In this document: one piece after another, positions 1-10,262 of the stretch
Layout: every line of letters starts with the position of its first letter
Position numbering within the stretch: the first letter of the stretch is position 1
Source: Blastocladiella britannica
Taxonomy: Eukaryota > Blastocladiomycota > Blastocladiomycetes > Blastocladiales > Blastocladiaceae
Length of the DNA stretch: 17,874 nt
Assembly: GCA_025349905.2 (NCBI GenBank)
Contig: MU624906.1
Span: forward strand, 1 to 17,874
Reading direction: 5' to 3'
Notes under the pieces: model-generated
Seen by the model: the letters and a program-made list of their open reading frames with translations, nothing else
What the model was told of the DNA's origin: nothing
The model's database searches: none
Program-made: the position numbers and the translations under genes

Positions 1-387
1 GCAACATCAGTGGTACCGGCGGCACGGTCCCGCCTTCGCGTCTGCCCTGCCCAGCAGCAACAGCGGCAGTGGCGGCGGATCGAAGCCGCAGCGCAGATGA
101 CCGCGAGCGCACCCCCACAGCAGCAAGACCACCGGATTGCGCCCATGGCGCACGTGGCGTCGTTTGGAGCCGCGCCCTCCCACCACCACTACCTGCTGCC
201 GCCGCCGCCGCTGCCGCTGCCGTCCCAGAGCGCTTTGCAGGATCCCAACTTGTGCGAGTACCGTGCCCTTGACGGCTACACAACATTTGGGACCTTTGAC
301 ACTCTGCACGACGCTGCAATTGCGGGCCGCTTGCCTCCCGGCAGCATTTTCAATCCAATTCTGAATGTTGAGATCATGCGGTTTTGA
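1..387 (+). CDS. 3' end of an unidentified protein (5' partial)
   Basis: The frame starting at base 1 is open from the window edge to TGA at 385-387, giving 128 codons of a C-terminus. No ATG is needed inside the window, because the frame is already open at the edge. The first half is low complexity: a short Gln run, Arg-rich and Ala-rich stretches, then a Pro/Leu-rich run around 190-230. The last 50 residues are more ordered and look like a real domain end, with the pieces NLCEYRALDGY, TTFGTFDTLHDA and LPPGSIFNPILN. I do not recognise the family. The following 330 bases are AT- and pyrimidine-rich, as expected for a 3' UTR. The gene is probably real, because this frame keeps the GC-rich coding composition up to the stop and the composition changes abruptly after it. 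Confidence 0.6.
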   Translation, partial: ATSVVPAARSRLRVCPAQQQQRQWRRIEAAAQMTASAPPQQQDHRIAPMAHVASFGAAPSHHHYLLPPPPLPLPSQSALQDPNLCEYRALDGYTTFGTFDTLHDAAIAGRLPPGSIFNPILNVEIMRF

Positions 388-717
388 TCTCTTCATTATT
401 TTTTGGCCGCCTTGTTCTTTCTGTCTCATATGCTTTTGTCGTTTCCTTTTTGTTCTCCCATTTCTTAACTGTCCTCTTGTCGTTCCAACAATTGCTCTTT
501 TCAATGTTTTACCTATGACCGTCCCAGTGGACCTCCCCGCATTTCGCAATATGCAGCTGACAGTTAATTACACATTTCCTTGGCGGATACAGAGTTCCCC
601 GGACCCAGCAAATTTGAAAAATAATAATAATTATAAACTATATTTATTCGTGGAGCCAGTCCAGGATCTGGAGCTAAGCAAACTGGCTTTCTCTTTGATT
701 ACAAACGCAAAAAAGAA
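388..717. other. Intergenic: 3' UTR of the left gene and promoter/5' UTR of the ALKBH1-like gene
   Basis: This 330-nt gap contains no gene I can support. Bases 388-530 are T/C-rich, like a fungal 3' UTR or a pyrimidine-rich promoter. Bases 616-650 are strongly AT-rich, with an AAT microsatellite (AATAATAATAATTAT) followed by a TATAAACTATATTTA stretch. That lies about 70-90 nt upstream of the ATG at 718 and is the best TATA-like candidate. An A-rich run (AAAAAAGAA) directly precedes the ATG. Confidence 0.4.
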
Positions 718-1929
718 ATGGGCAACAATAGGAAAAAACGCACCGCGGCCACGCCCGATCCAACGTCTTATGTCACCCACACCCTTTTTCGCGCCGCTGA
801 GCGCTTGTATAAGCAAAAGCACATTCCAGTCGATCGCTTGGACTTGTCGGCCGTGTTTGATGCAACCGTCTTGGCTTCGTCAGAACTCCAGCCAACCGCT
901 GTCCCCGTCCAACCCGCGGACCCAAATCACGCACTGCCGCGATTGCTGGCTGTAGTAGAGCTGGAACTACTTGGCACGACCGTTGCACCACCACCGACAC
1001 CCATTCTGGTCTTTCCCGGCTGCCCGGGCCTGATCTACCTGCCAGCCGCTCTCTCGCCCGCACTCCAACGCTACCTGGTCCGTGCCTCGCTGACACAGTA
1101 CACGGTGCCGCCCAAAAAATCTAATCTCACTGCCCACTGGGACATTCCGCCCGAGGGACTGTGGTCTGCCGCCGCTTCCTCGAGTGACGATGTAACAGAC
1201 GTGCCCCTGAGGCGTGGCACTCTTGTTGATGACGACAATACGGATGGATACGCGACCAGCAGTGCCGTACACCTCCGCCCCGAGCCTGCACATGCCCTCC
1301 TCGATCGCCTGCGCTGGTGCACTCTTGGTACCCCTTGACAACCAATGTGCAATTTTTTTACTCAGAAAGCTCATCAAACAAGATGGACAGGATGGCAGTA
1401 CAACTGGACCACCAAAGGCTACGATGCGCAGGATGTGGCGCCGTTCCCGCCAGATCTTGCAGCCGTGTCGCGCGCCATTGCTCTTGCGGTCGCCCACCTG
1501 GTACCCGCGAATGACGATAACAACGAAAATATGGGCACAGGCTACCCGCACCTGGTCCCGCAAGCCGGTGTGCTCAACGTGTACGGCCGCAGCGACGCGC
1601 TAATGGCGCATGTGGACCAGTCCGAGCCCAACGAGCGCGCGCCGCTCGTGTCCCTATCGCTCGGGACGGACGCCGTCTTTCTCGTGGGCGGGCCCACGCG
1701 CGATACACCACCGATCGCACTGCGCCTGCGGTCCGGCGACGCACTGGTCATGAGCGGTCCCGCTCGCCGCGCCTTTCACGGCATTCCGCGGATCTTGGAC
1801 GGCCACGCGCCGGAATGGATGAGTCTTGACGGTGATCCAAATGATCCGGAATGGACCCGCGTCGTGGCCTACTTGCGAGCCCGCGGAGCCCGCATCAACC
1901 TCAACGTGCGCCAGGTCGAGGAAATATAA
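718..1929 (+). CDS. ALKBH1: ALKBH1-type AlkB 2-oxoglutarate/Fe(II)-dependent dioxygenase
   Basis: Exons 718-1327 and 1391-1929 join to 382 residues. The 63-nt intron starts GTACCC and ends ACAG, and splicing restores RWCTLG-WQYNW, the conserved ALKBH1 nucleotide-recognition segment. The double-stranded beta-helix carries the iron ligands H277 and D279 (in AHVDQSE) and H333 (in FHGIPR), and the 2-oxoglutarate arginines R371 and R377 (in RINLNVRQV). LSLGTDAVFLVGG and RSGDALVMSGPARR match the family core. ALKBH1 enzymes oxidatively demethylate nucleic acids, with tRNA m1A/m5C and DNA 6mA reported for different members. The substrate here cannot be read from sequence. The ATG at 718 follows an A-rich leader. 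The protein ends right after the RQV motif, so it lacks the longer C-terminal tail of animal ALKBH1. No clear mitochondrial presequence is visible. Its stop lies 19 nt from that of the opposing DBP3 gene. Confidence 0.9.
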
Positions 1930-1948
1930 AAATATAATACATTATAAG
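1930..1948. terminator. Shared AT-rich 3' end between convergent genes
   Basis: Only 19 nt separate the ALKBH1 stop (+) from the DBP3 stop (-). The AT-rich island 1922-1950 (AAATATAAAAATATAATACA) spans the junction. It contains no canonical AATAAA, but AATATA-like variants occur on the + strand. Both transcripts must terminate inside or beyond the neighbouring coding sequence, so their 3' UTRs almost certainly overlap in antisense. Confidence 0.5.
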
Positions 1949-3704
1949 TTACTCATCATCCGAATCAAACGTGATCTTGGTGGCCGTCACGTTCGTGTCC
2001 ACGGACTTGAAGAACGCGCCGTACGCCGAGTGCTCCTTCCGCTTGACGGTGGTTCCGTACTTGAGCAGGTCGTCGGGGACCGCCTGGTTGGCCTGGCGCA
2101 GCACATTGATCAGCTCGCCCGAGTGCGACTTGTCCGTGACCGTGAACAGCGTGTGGGAGATGCCCGACTTGCCGGCGCGGCCGGTACGGCCAATGCGGTG
2201 CACGTAGTCCTCGATCGTCAGCGGGAACGTGACGTTGATGACCACCTCGACATTGGGAATGTCGAGCCCACGCGCGGCCACGTCGGTGGCGACCATGATG
2301 GGCGCAGTGCCGTCGCGGAACCGCTGCAAGGCGGCGGTGCGTGACCCTTGGTTCTTGTCGCCGTGGATGCCCTCCACCGTGTACCCCTGGCGCCGCAGCA
2401 AGTCCTCGAGCCGCTGCGCCTCCTTCTTGTACAGCGCAAACACCAGCACTTTCGTTTGCTTCTTGTTGCCCTGGTACTGTTTGAGCAGCTGCACCAACCG
2501 GCGCTCCTTGTACTGGCCATTGTTGTCACGGTCCGCGAGCACCTCCACCACCTGGGTGACGGTGTGCGATGCCGCCAGCTCGTCGTCGCCAATCGTCAGC
2601 TTGACGGCGTCCACCAGGAACTCGTTTGCGAGCTTGCGCACCGACACGGGCCACGTGGCCGAGAACATGAGCGTCTGGCGGTTGTTCTTGTCCTTGGCAG
2701 CGCTCAGGAGTGCGCGCACGTCCTTCTCGAACCCGAGATCCAGCATGCGGTCGGCCTCGTCCAGGACCACCATCGACACCTGTGACAAGTCAATAGTGCC
2801 GTCGTTGATGGCCATGTCCACCAGCCGGCCCGGGGTCCCGACCACGAAATGCGCGCCGCCGTGCGCCGTCAACGCGTACGCCTGCTCGTGCTTGGGCATG
2901 CCGCCGTACACGCACACCGACCGCACGTTGCACGCTTTCCCGGCCTCCTCGGCCACCGCGTGCACCTGCATCGCCAGCTCGCGCGTCGGCAGCACCACTA
3001 GCACCACGGGCGCGTTGGCCGCGCGCTTCTTGGGCGCCAGCAGCGTGTTTTTAATGTGCACCAGCGCCGGAATCGTGAACCCGAGCGTTTTGCCCGAGCC
3101 CGTCTCGGCAATCGCAATTAGATCGCGGTTACGGAGGGCAATTGGCCACGACCTATTGCATCGTCATATTGGTGAGTCCAAACGACCAGATAATAGAGGA
3201 GTGGTGAAAAACGCACGCAGCCTGGATCGGAGTCGGCTTGTCGAATCCCTTGAGCGAGCCCATCACGTCCGTGGGCAGACCAGCGTGGTCAAACTCGAGC
3301 AGCGGCTTGAAGCACTCGCCGTCGTGGCCGACAATCGTCATGTGGTGATCCTCGTAGTACTTTTGGACCGTCTCGACCTCCATATTGGCCACCTCTGGCC
3401 GCTCGACAAACGTCCACTCGCCGTTAGCGGATTTGGGAACAGCAGCAGCAGATGCGGGAGCGGCAGCCTTCTTGGCCTTTTTGGGCTTGGGCGCAAGGTC
3501 CTCCTCCACTTCCTCCTGTGCCTGCTCCGGCTCCTCGACAACAGCGGCGGTCGTCGTCTCGCGCTTGCGCTTCTTGTCTTTCTTGGACTGCGTTTTGGAC
3601 TCGGAATCGTCGCTGCTGCCCGAGTTGGCCTGGATTTGGGCCACAATGGACGGCGGCGCAGCGGTGTCGCTCTTTTTGCGGTCGGACTTTGTTGATTTGG
3701 CCAT
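1949..3704 (-). CDS. DBP3: DEAD-box ATP-dependent RNA helicase DBP3 (60S ribosome biogenesis)
   Basis: Exons 3704-3217 and 3152-1949 (minus strand) join to 563 residues. The 64-nt intron (GTGCGT...ATAG) lies just after the Q motif, and splicing gives PTPIQAA-SWPIALRNRD. Helicase motifs in order: Q motif at 157-161, AETGSGKT at 178-185, PTREL at 218-222, TPGRL, DEAD at 294-297, SAT at 327-329, ARGLDIP at 456-462, HRIGRTGRAG at 481-490. The Lys/Glu/Ser-rich basic N-terminus (about 1-95) and the C-terminal block KRKEHSAYGAFFK...ITFDSDDE are typical of Dbp3. So is the segment TVQKYYEDHHMTIVG ahead of the core. Yeast Dbp3 is 523 residues and acts in the nucleolus on pre-rRNA (A3 cleavage, 27S processing). 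The role here is inferred from that identity. Its 3' end abuts the ALKBH1-like gene, and it shares a 676-nt divergent upstream region with the zinc-finger gene. Confidence 0.95.
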
Positions 3705-4380
3705 TTTTATTTTGTGTCTTTTTGTAATTGATTCAAGTCGTGGTTGTATAAATCAGACGCGTTCAATTCATTGCCCACGTGACCTCTCAACCACGTGCCA
3801 TGTTGCGACAATCTGGCAACGTGTTTCACTTCGCATTCTGGGACATGCATATAATTCCTCATAAGCAACGACGTTGTAGATCGGGTACGAGTATGCCTTG
3901 GCAAATAAATCATTCCATTAAGTCTCAGTCAAATGATCCATCGCTTGCGATCCGACAAAAACTAGCTTGAGCTTTGAGAGCAATTCAAAAAGATGAAGAA
4001 TAAAAAATTGCCACAAATACTCTGCCGAAGCGGCGAGACGTTAATTGGAAGAGGCGCCGAAACAGCGACAAAAAAGAGCCACGTTTCAGAAACCGGGGCG
4101 TCGCTTGCTGCGTGCGTGCGTCTAACTTTACAATTTTACCTCACCCCACAAATCCGGCGCACGCGCGCGTACACGAAACCGTCCTTTTGCACGGCACTCG
4201 ATTTTCCCTCTCGTTTAGCGCTTTTCCACCCCCTTTTTCGTTGACCTTTATTTTTGTATTTGTATTACTCTCGACCTTGTACGCAAGCGCCCAAAAAATC
4301 AAAATCATTGTAACCGCCACTCTCCTCACTGACCCACGCTCTCGGCAACCGCAGGGAAGAAAAAGATAAAATCAAGAATC
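3705..4380. promoter_or_regulatory. Divergent promoter region between DBP3 and the zinc-finger gene
   Basis: This 676-nt region holds no gene I can support; its short open frames have no coding character. Just upstream of the DBP3 ATG it is T-rich on the + strand (A-rich leader in the gene's own direction). A TATAAAT lies at 3747-3753 on the + strand, too far from 4381 to be assigned to that gene. Bases 4200-4280 form a pyrimidine-rich run (CCCTCTCG, TTTTCCACCCCC, TTTATTTTTGTATTTG), a common core-promoter feature in fungi, 100-180 nt upstream of the zinc-finger ATG. An A-rich leader (GAAGAAAAAGATAAAATC) precedes that ATG. Confidence 0.5.
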
Positions 4381-7300
4381 ATGGGCTCCAATGCTGACCG
4401 ATTGCACGATGAGATGCTGGCGACCCTGCCCGAGCTCATTTGCGCTGCCAGGCTGGCGGCCAAAAGCGCCGTATCCACACTTGGCCCGCTAGCGGCACCA
4501 CCGAGCACCGTCACTGATGCTTATGGGAACGTTGATGGCCCCAGTTCCAACACCAGCGCCGCCATTGTTCCATTGCCACCCCCACCACCACCGCTGCCAA
4601 TACCCGCCAGCGAAATGCGCCTCGCCTTTGCGCAAGTGTTCATGTGCGCTGACGTCCTCGAAGCGCTGTACTTGGGCCTGCACACGGGGCCCGAAAGGCA
4701 CGGCACCCGCGATCCGGAACGCATGGCTGCCCTAGCGGCATCGGTGGCGGCGGCACGGCGCTCGGTCCAAAAGGTCTTGCACTACAAACTGCCCGACAGC
4801 GGGAACGGGTCCCCTGCAACGCACCCGCACCCGCATCCGCATCTCCAGCCGCAGAACGGCGCGTCTTCACGCCTGCCGCCAGGGATGACAGGGACGGCTG
4901 CAGGGCCGACGGTGACGAGTGCCGCGATGGCTTTGCGACAACAGTCGCCGCGTCCTCCTGGTCCCTCTGACTCGCCGCCTTCGTCCGCGTCGACTTTTCA
5001 CGCGCCGAGTTCCACCATTCATCCGTCGTCCCGTGGATTCCCCCGGCCTGCTCCCATCACGGCAATCCCGCCGTCCACGTCCTCGCCGGGCTCGCCCCCT
5101 TTGGCGACTTTGGGGCAGTTTCCTGCTGCTGCCAACACCACGACCGCGGCTAATAGTAGCAGCGCTCCCTATGCGAGAACGGATTCATTCCCACCTGCGG
5201 CTGCTGCTCCGGTTACCACCGCGCGTTCATACCCTGCCCCCCTCCTGGCGGCTGCCGTTGCCATGGACATGGATCCATCCCCACCGCCCAGGAACTTGAA
5301 TGGTCCTGACGCCGCTCTTACCCCTTGGTCAGCGGCACCGTCGCAGACTTCTGCGGCAGGATCGCCCGAGATGTTGGTCTCTGCTTTACTTGAACCGTCG
5401 CCGCCCTTGGCGCCATTGCAACCGGCTCCCCCGGCACCGGCCCACGCGCTGTTTCGACGCCGGCCGCGACCTGTCCCACCCCCGCCAGAGCTGCCACTGC
5501 CGCCCCCTGACCCGCTTTCACCCGTGCTGGAACCGCCGGAGACGCTGTTCTCGGCCGACGAGGACGATGTGGCTGCAGTCACAGCCGCGGTACTGAATAC
5601 CGGCAGACATGGGCCCCAATCTCACGGTCACGGACACGCGCATGTTCAGTCTGGCCTGCCGCCTTTGACTGCTGAAGTGACGCCTGAACAACCCCCACTG
5701 TCTGCGTCAACGTCTGATCTACCTCCACTGTCTGTTTCAGATGCTTCGTCCTCTTTGTACCCACCGCTGGTGTCGATGCCGCTTGCAACCGCCCAACCTG
5801 CATTTCCTCGCCCTCAACCACAGCAACCGCAACAGCAAGAGCAGCAGCAGCAGCATTTGTATGCGCAACCATACCCGCAGCCCAGCCAGCAACAGGACCA
5901 ACAGCAGCAGCAACAACAGTCGCTGGTAGCGCCGCCGCCGCGTCCCGGCGCATACCATCCTTATCGTCCCCAACCTCAGACCGCCAACCCGCACGCGATC
6001 CGACGGCCAAGCACCGGTTCCGCTCCTGCGTCCCTGCAACAACAGCAACCACCACCGCCACCACCGCAGCCGCACTCGACCCAGCCGTTCCCAGCGCCGT
6101 TTCCGCCACCGGCGCCAGCGGCAACAGCAGCTGGACTCAAAGGAATATCGTACGCCATTCCGCGGCGGAGACCCTTCGAGGCGCCTAGCGGATACTTGGT
6201 GTACTTGAACCGCAACAACCATTATCACCCACCGGGGTCAATGCCGCCACCACCGCCGCCACCGCCCCCGCCTCCGCCTGTGCTGGAGCAGCCGGAAATT
6301 CAGTCATATGGAAGCTCGGTCGGGCCGCGGCGGGCATCAAGGGCGACCACGGGATTGGCCGTGGCATGGCCGTCGCCGATTGGCGCTCCGCAACAGCATC
6401 AGCGACAGCATCAGCAACAACAGCCGCGATCTACGGCAAGTGCATCGATGCCGCCGCCCGTGGCCTCGTCATTTCAAGCGAATCCTCCGCATCACTTGGC
6501 CTACAGTTCTTACGGTGCGTCTCAATCGGCCCCGGCGCTGAATCAGAGGTTGGAGGTGGTGGTATTGGATGACGGCGATGAGTATGTGATGGTGATGAAC
6601 GAGGGTGGCCTTCGCACGGAATCGACAGCAGCAGCGGCGACCATCGGCAGTACTATCCCCGGTCGCCGCGTATCCGGCTCAGGCGGCAGCGCACCACCCA
6701 CCACCACGCACTCTCCAACCGTGTCCGCCGCCGACGACGGCATGAGTGGATCGACTTCCGCACTGCCACGGAAACCGCCGCGGATCCGCGCGTCCAAGGC
6801 GGCCGCCGCCAAGGCGCTCATGACCCCCAAGAACACGGGTGTGCTTGCGGCCAAGCGCGGGCGGCCGCCTCGAACCGCCAAGGACGTGGTCAACATCGGT
6901 TTGCGAGCTGGCGCCAGGTCCATGTCGCGCACCTCCGCGGATCCGAGTGCGCCTGGGGACGACCACAGCGGCCGGGACGACCATGACGGCGGAGATGGCA
7001 ACATGATGGATCACGCGCGGGTGATGATGAGCGGCGCAGGATCGACGAGCGCAGCATCTCGACCACCAACCGGCCGTTTCCCGTCGTTCCCGCCGCCAAT
7101 TGCAGGTGCTATTTCATTCCCGCCACCACCGCCGCCGTCGCGGGACCCAAACTCGCCGTCGTCCCCGACGCAGTCACACCCGGACCAACAACAACCATCG
7201 ATCGACCCGTATTTCACTCGAAAGCGGGCGTTGCCGCAGCGCATCAAGCTGGTGGAGGTACTTGGCGACAGCATTGCCGACGAAGACTTTCAGCTGACCG

Positions 7301-7975
7301 AGGACCAGTTTATGATGACTGACACTGGCCGCCAGGTGCGGTACAAGTGCCCCGGGTGCGAGCGGTGCTTTGTGCGCTTTGCAGACGCCAAGCGCCATTA
7401 CATTGGCGCTCACACCAAGTGTGCGTTTCCAGCTTTTATTTTGCTTGTGCTCCTTTACTCACCCTGATTTCTTTCGGACAGGTCGACCATACGTGTGCTC
7501 GGTATGTGATGCGCGGTATGCGCGCGGCGACGCGCTGCGCCGGCACATTCGAAACATTCACGAGCACCCACTTAAAAACGGGTTGTCGGCCAGGGCCAAG
7601 CGGCCATCCGAAGAGTTGGGATCGGCCGCGGCGGCGACATCGGCAGCGGAGCTTGGTGGCAGCACTGCTGCCTCACCTGAGTCGCGGCCAAACCAAGACG
7701 ACTATCACCATGGCGACTACCACCAGGACGACCATCACCGTGACGACGACAGCGACGACGGTTTGGAGATCTATGACAGCGACCGCGCCGACCCGCGATC
7801 AGTGTACCCGTGGTGTTACCCTCCCCCGCCGGTTGCAAGCACGACGGCAGCAGCGGGTGCTGGGTGGATTGAAGAGCAAGAAGGCCATGGGGATGAAGAG
7901 CGGTGGCAAGTAGAGGGCGACGACACGCAAGGATACCACCATCACCCGCCACCACCACCGCCTCCACTCGAGTAA
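4381..7975 (+). CDS. Large low-complexity C2H2 zinc-finger protein with AT-hook-like motif
   Basis: Exons 4381-7420 and 7482-7975 join to 1177 residues. The 61-nt intron (GTGCGT...ACAG) lies between two C2H2 fingers. Finger 1 has C990, C993, H1006 and H1011; finger 2 has C1019, C1022, H1035 and H1040. Both have the spacing C-x2-C-x12-H-x4-H. The linker is TKCRPYV, near the usual TGERPY-type linker. A basic KRGRPPR motif at 825-831 resembles an AT-hook. Most of the rest is low complexity: Pro-rich throughout, Ser/Thr/Ala-rich, Gln runs around 480-515, a run of 12 prolines near 622-633, and a His/Asp-rich then poly-Pro C-terminus. A more ordered N-terminus (about 1-145, containing CADVLEALYLGLH) may be a small domain. 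It is probably a nuclear DNA-binding transcription regulator; targets are unknown. The early ATG with an A-rich leader fits the start. The stop is 88 nt from that of the convergent chitinase gene. Confidence 0.85.
5815..5925 (+). repeat. CAG/CAA-rich tract encoding polyglutamine
   Basis: This imperfect CAG/CAA repeat lies inside the zinc-finger gene and encodes Gln runs interrupted by Pro, Glu, His and Asp, including a run of seven glutamines before Ser-Leu. The mixture of CAG and CAA codons suggests selection for glutamine as well as simple slippage. Similar shorter CAG/CAA clusters occur at about 6031-6048 and 6391-6423. Confidence 0.8.
6244..6279 (+). repeat. CCN tract encoding 12 consecutive prolines
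   Basis: Twelve consecutive proline codons (CCG, CCA, CCC and CCT mixed) lie inside the zinc-finger gene, flanked by Met and Val. This is typical of a profilin/SH3/WW-type binding run or a disordered activation region. The codon mixture argues against a recent simple expansion. Shorter poly-Pro runs occur at about 4579-4593, 6049-6066, 7120-7137 and 7948-7966. Confidence 0.75.
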
Positions 7976-7983
7976 TCAGGTGA

Positions 7984-7993
7984 TTTATTTATT
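7984..7993 (-). terminator. Overlapping AATAAA polyadenylation signals for the chitinase gene
   Basis: On the minus strand, AATAAATAAA contains two overlapping canonical AATAAA hexamers about 70 nt downstream of the chitinase stop codon (8064-8066). They sit only 9 nt beyond the stop of the convergent zinc-finger gene. The chitinase 3' UTR therefore probably ends close to, or inside, the zinc-finger coding sequence in antisense. Confidence 0.55.
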
Positions 7994-8063
7994 AAATTTA
8001 TGTGCCATCGGGGAGGGACTGCAATATGGAGAACACGGAGAAAGAAACGAAGGAAAGAAAAAC

Positions 8064-9975
8064 TTAGGCGATGATTACCATCACCACCAAGGCCATCAGC
8101 GCGCCGAGTAGTACCGACCCACGAGCCAACGACTCGACGGCGGCGGAAGTCTTGGAGCTCGTGTCGGCCATACCACCAAACGTGGACGTCTGCGACGCAT
8201 TCGACATGGGCTTGGAAGTCGAAATGCCCGCGGGCGGCACGTATCCGCAATGCAAGTTGCAGTAGCGGGTCTGGGAGGAAGGCAAGCAGAACGGCGTGGC
8301 GCGGGCGGTGGAGTTATCGATCGGGAACACCGACTGCATGGCCGTAATTAGCGACAAGTTGGGGTCGAGCGAGTCCTGGTTCGAGTTCCACAACATGATG
8401 CCGCCGTACCCTTGCTGCATCAGGTACTGGGTCTTGGTGCGAATGGTGTCGGGCGAGTCCAGGAACCACACCTGCGAGCCGTTATAGTACACGACGGTCC
8501 CGCGCTTGAGATCGGGCGACGCGATCCAGTTGCCGTCGGTCGCAAATTTCTTGAGCAGCACAGAGTACGACGTGGGCTCGGTGGCCGTCTTTTCCGACAC
8601 GGGCGCTCCGAACCCGGGCTTGCCCTCCTTCCAGTTGAACGTCTTGGGAATGTTGTTCCAGCCATTGCCGTACAGCGGCAGACCCATGATGATCTGTTAT
8701 TTTTTGTTCTTAGTTGCTTGTTTTCGTGACGGTGCTAAAAAAGGTGCAAAAAAGTACCTTCTCCTTGGGGAAACCAACCTGGGCAAACGTTTGCAGACCG
8801 TACGACACCACATTGGTGGTGGTGATCGAGTCGTCGCCAGGCACTGACATGAGGGCGGCGCCGCCGTAGGACGTGGTCATGTGGTGCTGGAACTCGTACG
8901 ACATGACTGAAAAATTACATGGGTGGAGTGAGTACAATATAGAAGCAAAAAATAAAAAAAGGTGTTAAAGTACCGAAAATGTAGTCCACGAAGGAAATGA
9001 CATTGGCCCACGAGCCAGAGTACCATGCGGAACCCGACACGGCAAACGAGAGCGACCAGTCACCGTGGCCCTTGGCGTCAAACGCGGTACGGGCATCCTT
9101 GAAGAACTGGCCGGCGTTGTTGAGATCGTTGGGGCCAAACTTGAAGTCGGGGAAGGTCGGGTCCTTGGCCTTGTCCGCGTTGCCCGGGAACTCCCAATCT
9201 AGGGATTTCGATTGTGCGAGAGTGAGTGACCGACATCAATAAGAAAATTGAGAAAATAAAAGAAGGAACCGATATCAAGGCCGTCAAAGCCGTAGGTCTC
9301 GGCCATGGCAATGGAGGTGTCGATGGCGCGTTGGCGGCCGGCGGCGGTGCCCATGGCGACCGAGAAGTTATCGGACCAAGTCCACCCACTATTGTATATA
9401 TATCAGTAAGCACTTGCTCTCAAATAACAGGATAAATGTATGAAAACATACCCAACAGAGAGAATGGTCTTGAGATGCGGGTACTTTTGCTTGAGCAAAA
9501 ACATTTGCCACAGCTCGCCTTTGAGGCAGTCGCCCTGGCAGTTGCACTGCTTGTTGTCCATGTAGCCGAGCGTGCGCTCGACCGCATTCGAGTACAGAAT
9601 CGAGCCGGCGGGGGAGCTGGGGCCCTGCAGGGTCACGGTGCCGTCCTGCAGGATGGTGGCAAACGACCAGATGACGTGGGTGACGGCATTGCCGGGAGTG
9701 TCCCAGGGCTGCACGCCCGTGTCCTGGCGCATGTAGTAGCTCTGTGATTGTTATGGGGTGTACGTTTAATGGTGTGCGTGCTAAAAATACATTGTTAATG
9801 GTTTTGAACGCACGAAGACGAGATTCTTGCGACCGCCCGACGAGCGAGGAGCGGACGGTGCCACCGCGGCGCCAGTGTTACCAGTGGAGGGCCGGGGTGC
9901 GGTCTGGGCCGACACGGTCAGGGCCAGCACCAAGAGTGCGAGCAACTTGCAGAGAGTGGCGATGTGCGAAGCCAT
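8064..9975 (-). CDS. Secreted GPI-anchored GH18 chitinase
   Basis: Six exons (9975-9814, 9741-9452, 9388-9270, 9198-8974, 8906-8758, 8693-8064) join to 524 residues. The five introns are 72, 63, 71, 67 and 64 nt. GH18 landmarks: SVGG at 148-151, the catalytic DxxDxDxE as FDGLDIDWE at 185-193 (E193 the acid/base), VMSYEF at 266-271, LYGNGWN, and GGIMLWNSNQD near the end of the barrel. Residues 1-23 form a signal peptide (LLALLVLALTVSA), followed by a Pro/Ser/Ala linker. After the barrel come a small Cys cluster (FCLPSSQTRYCNLHC), a Ser/Thr-rich segment and an 18-residue hydrophobic end (507-524) with no charged tail, the pattern of a GPI attachment signal. GH18 enzymes hydrolyse beta-1,4-GlcNAc polymers with substrate assistance. 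A cell-surface role in wall remodelling or chitin digestion is inferred. Two introns fall within conserved motifs (SVG|GW and DI|DWE), and splicing restores both exactly. Confidence 0.92.
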
Positions 9976-10262
9976 TTTAGTATTTTTTGTTGATGTATAT
10001 ACGGCGAACCAGCGCTAGTCCAAAAACAATAAAATGCTGTATATGTGTGCTGAGGTACGAGGGTCGCAGCAAGTAGCAGTAAAATGCGGGCTCTATAAAA
10101 ATCGTGGGACCCGTATTGAAATTTGTTTGCCGACGGAAAGAGAAAATCGATTTCTCTTCTGGTGGATTTTGGTTTGGCTGAAACAGACGTGCCGCCACCC
10201 ATCTCGGCTCGAAATTGGACGGATAAGGCCGCTGCACACCTCACCTCCACAGTCTTGGCAGC
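9976..10262. promoter_or_regulatory. Divergent promoter gap between chitinase and F-box genes
   Basis: This 287-nt gap between two divergent starts contains no supported gene. A TATAAAA lies at 10094-10100 on the + strand, 163 nt upstream of the first F-box ATG (10263), and is a candidate TATA element for that gene. The chitinase ATG has an AT-rich leader on the minus strand (AAAAAATACTAAAATGG). I saw no clear paired operator-like repeat. Confidence 0.4.

Noticed and set aside
967..1563. A 198-codon minus-strand open frame across the ALKBH1 intron
   Set aside because: Antisense to a clearly conserved enzyme, and without any recognisable domain.
2229..3695. A 488-codon open frame on the + strand opposite the DBP3 gene
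   Set aside because: It is the antisense shadow of a GC-rich, strongly conserved helicase; its translation is Ser/Thr/Arg-rich with no domain and it runs straight through the helicase intron.
5579..6228. Minus-strand open frames (163-181 codons) opposite the zinc-finger gene
   Set aside because: They are Gly/Ala/Val- or Leu/Arg-rich translations of the reverse of CAG and CCN tracts, with no conserved content.
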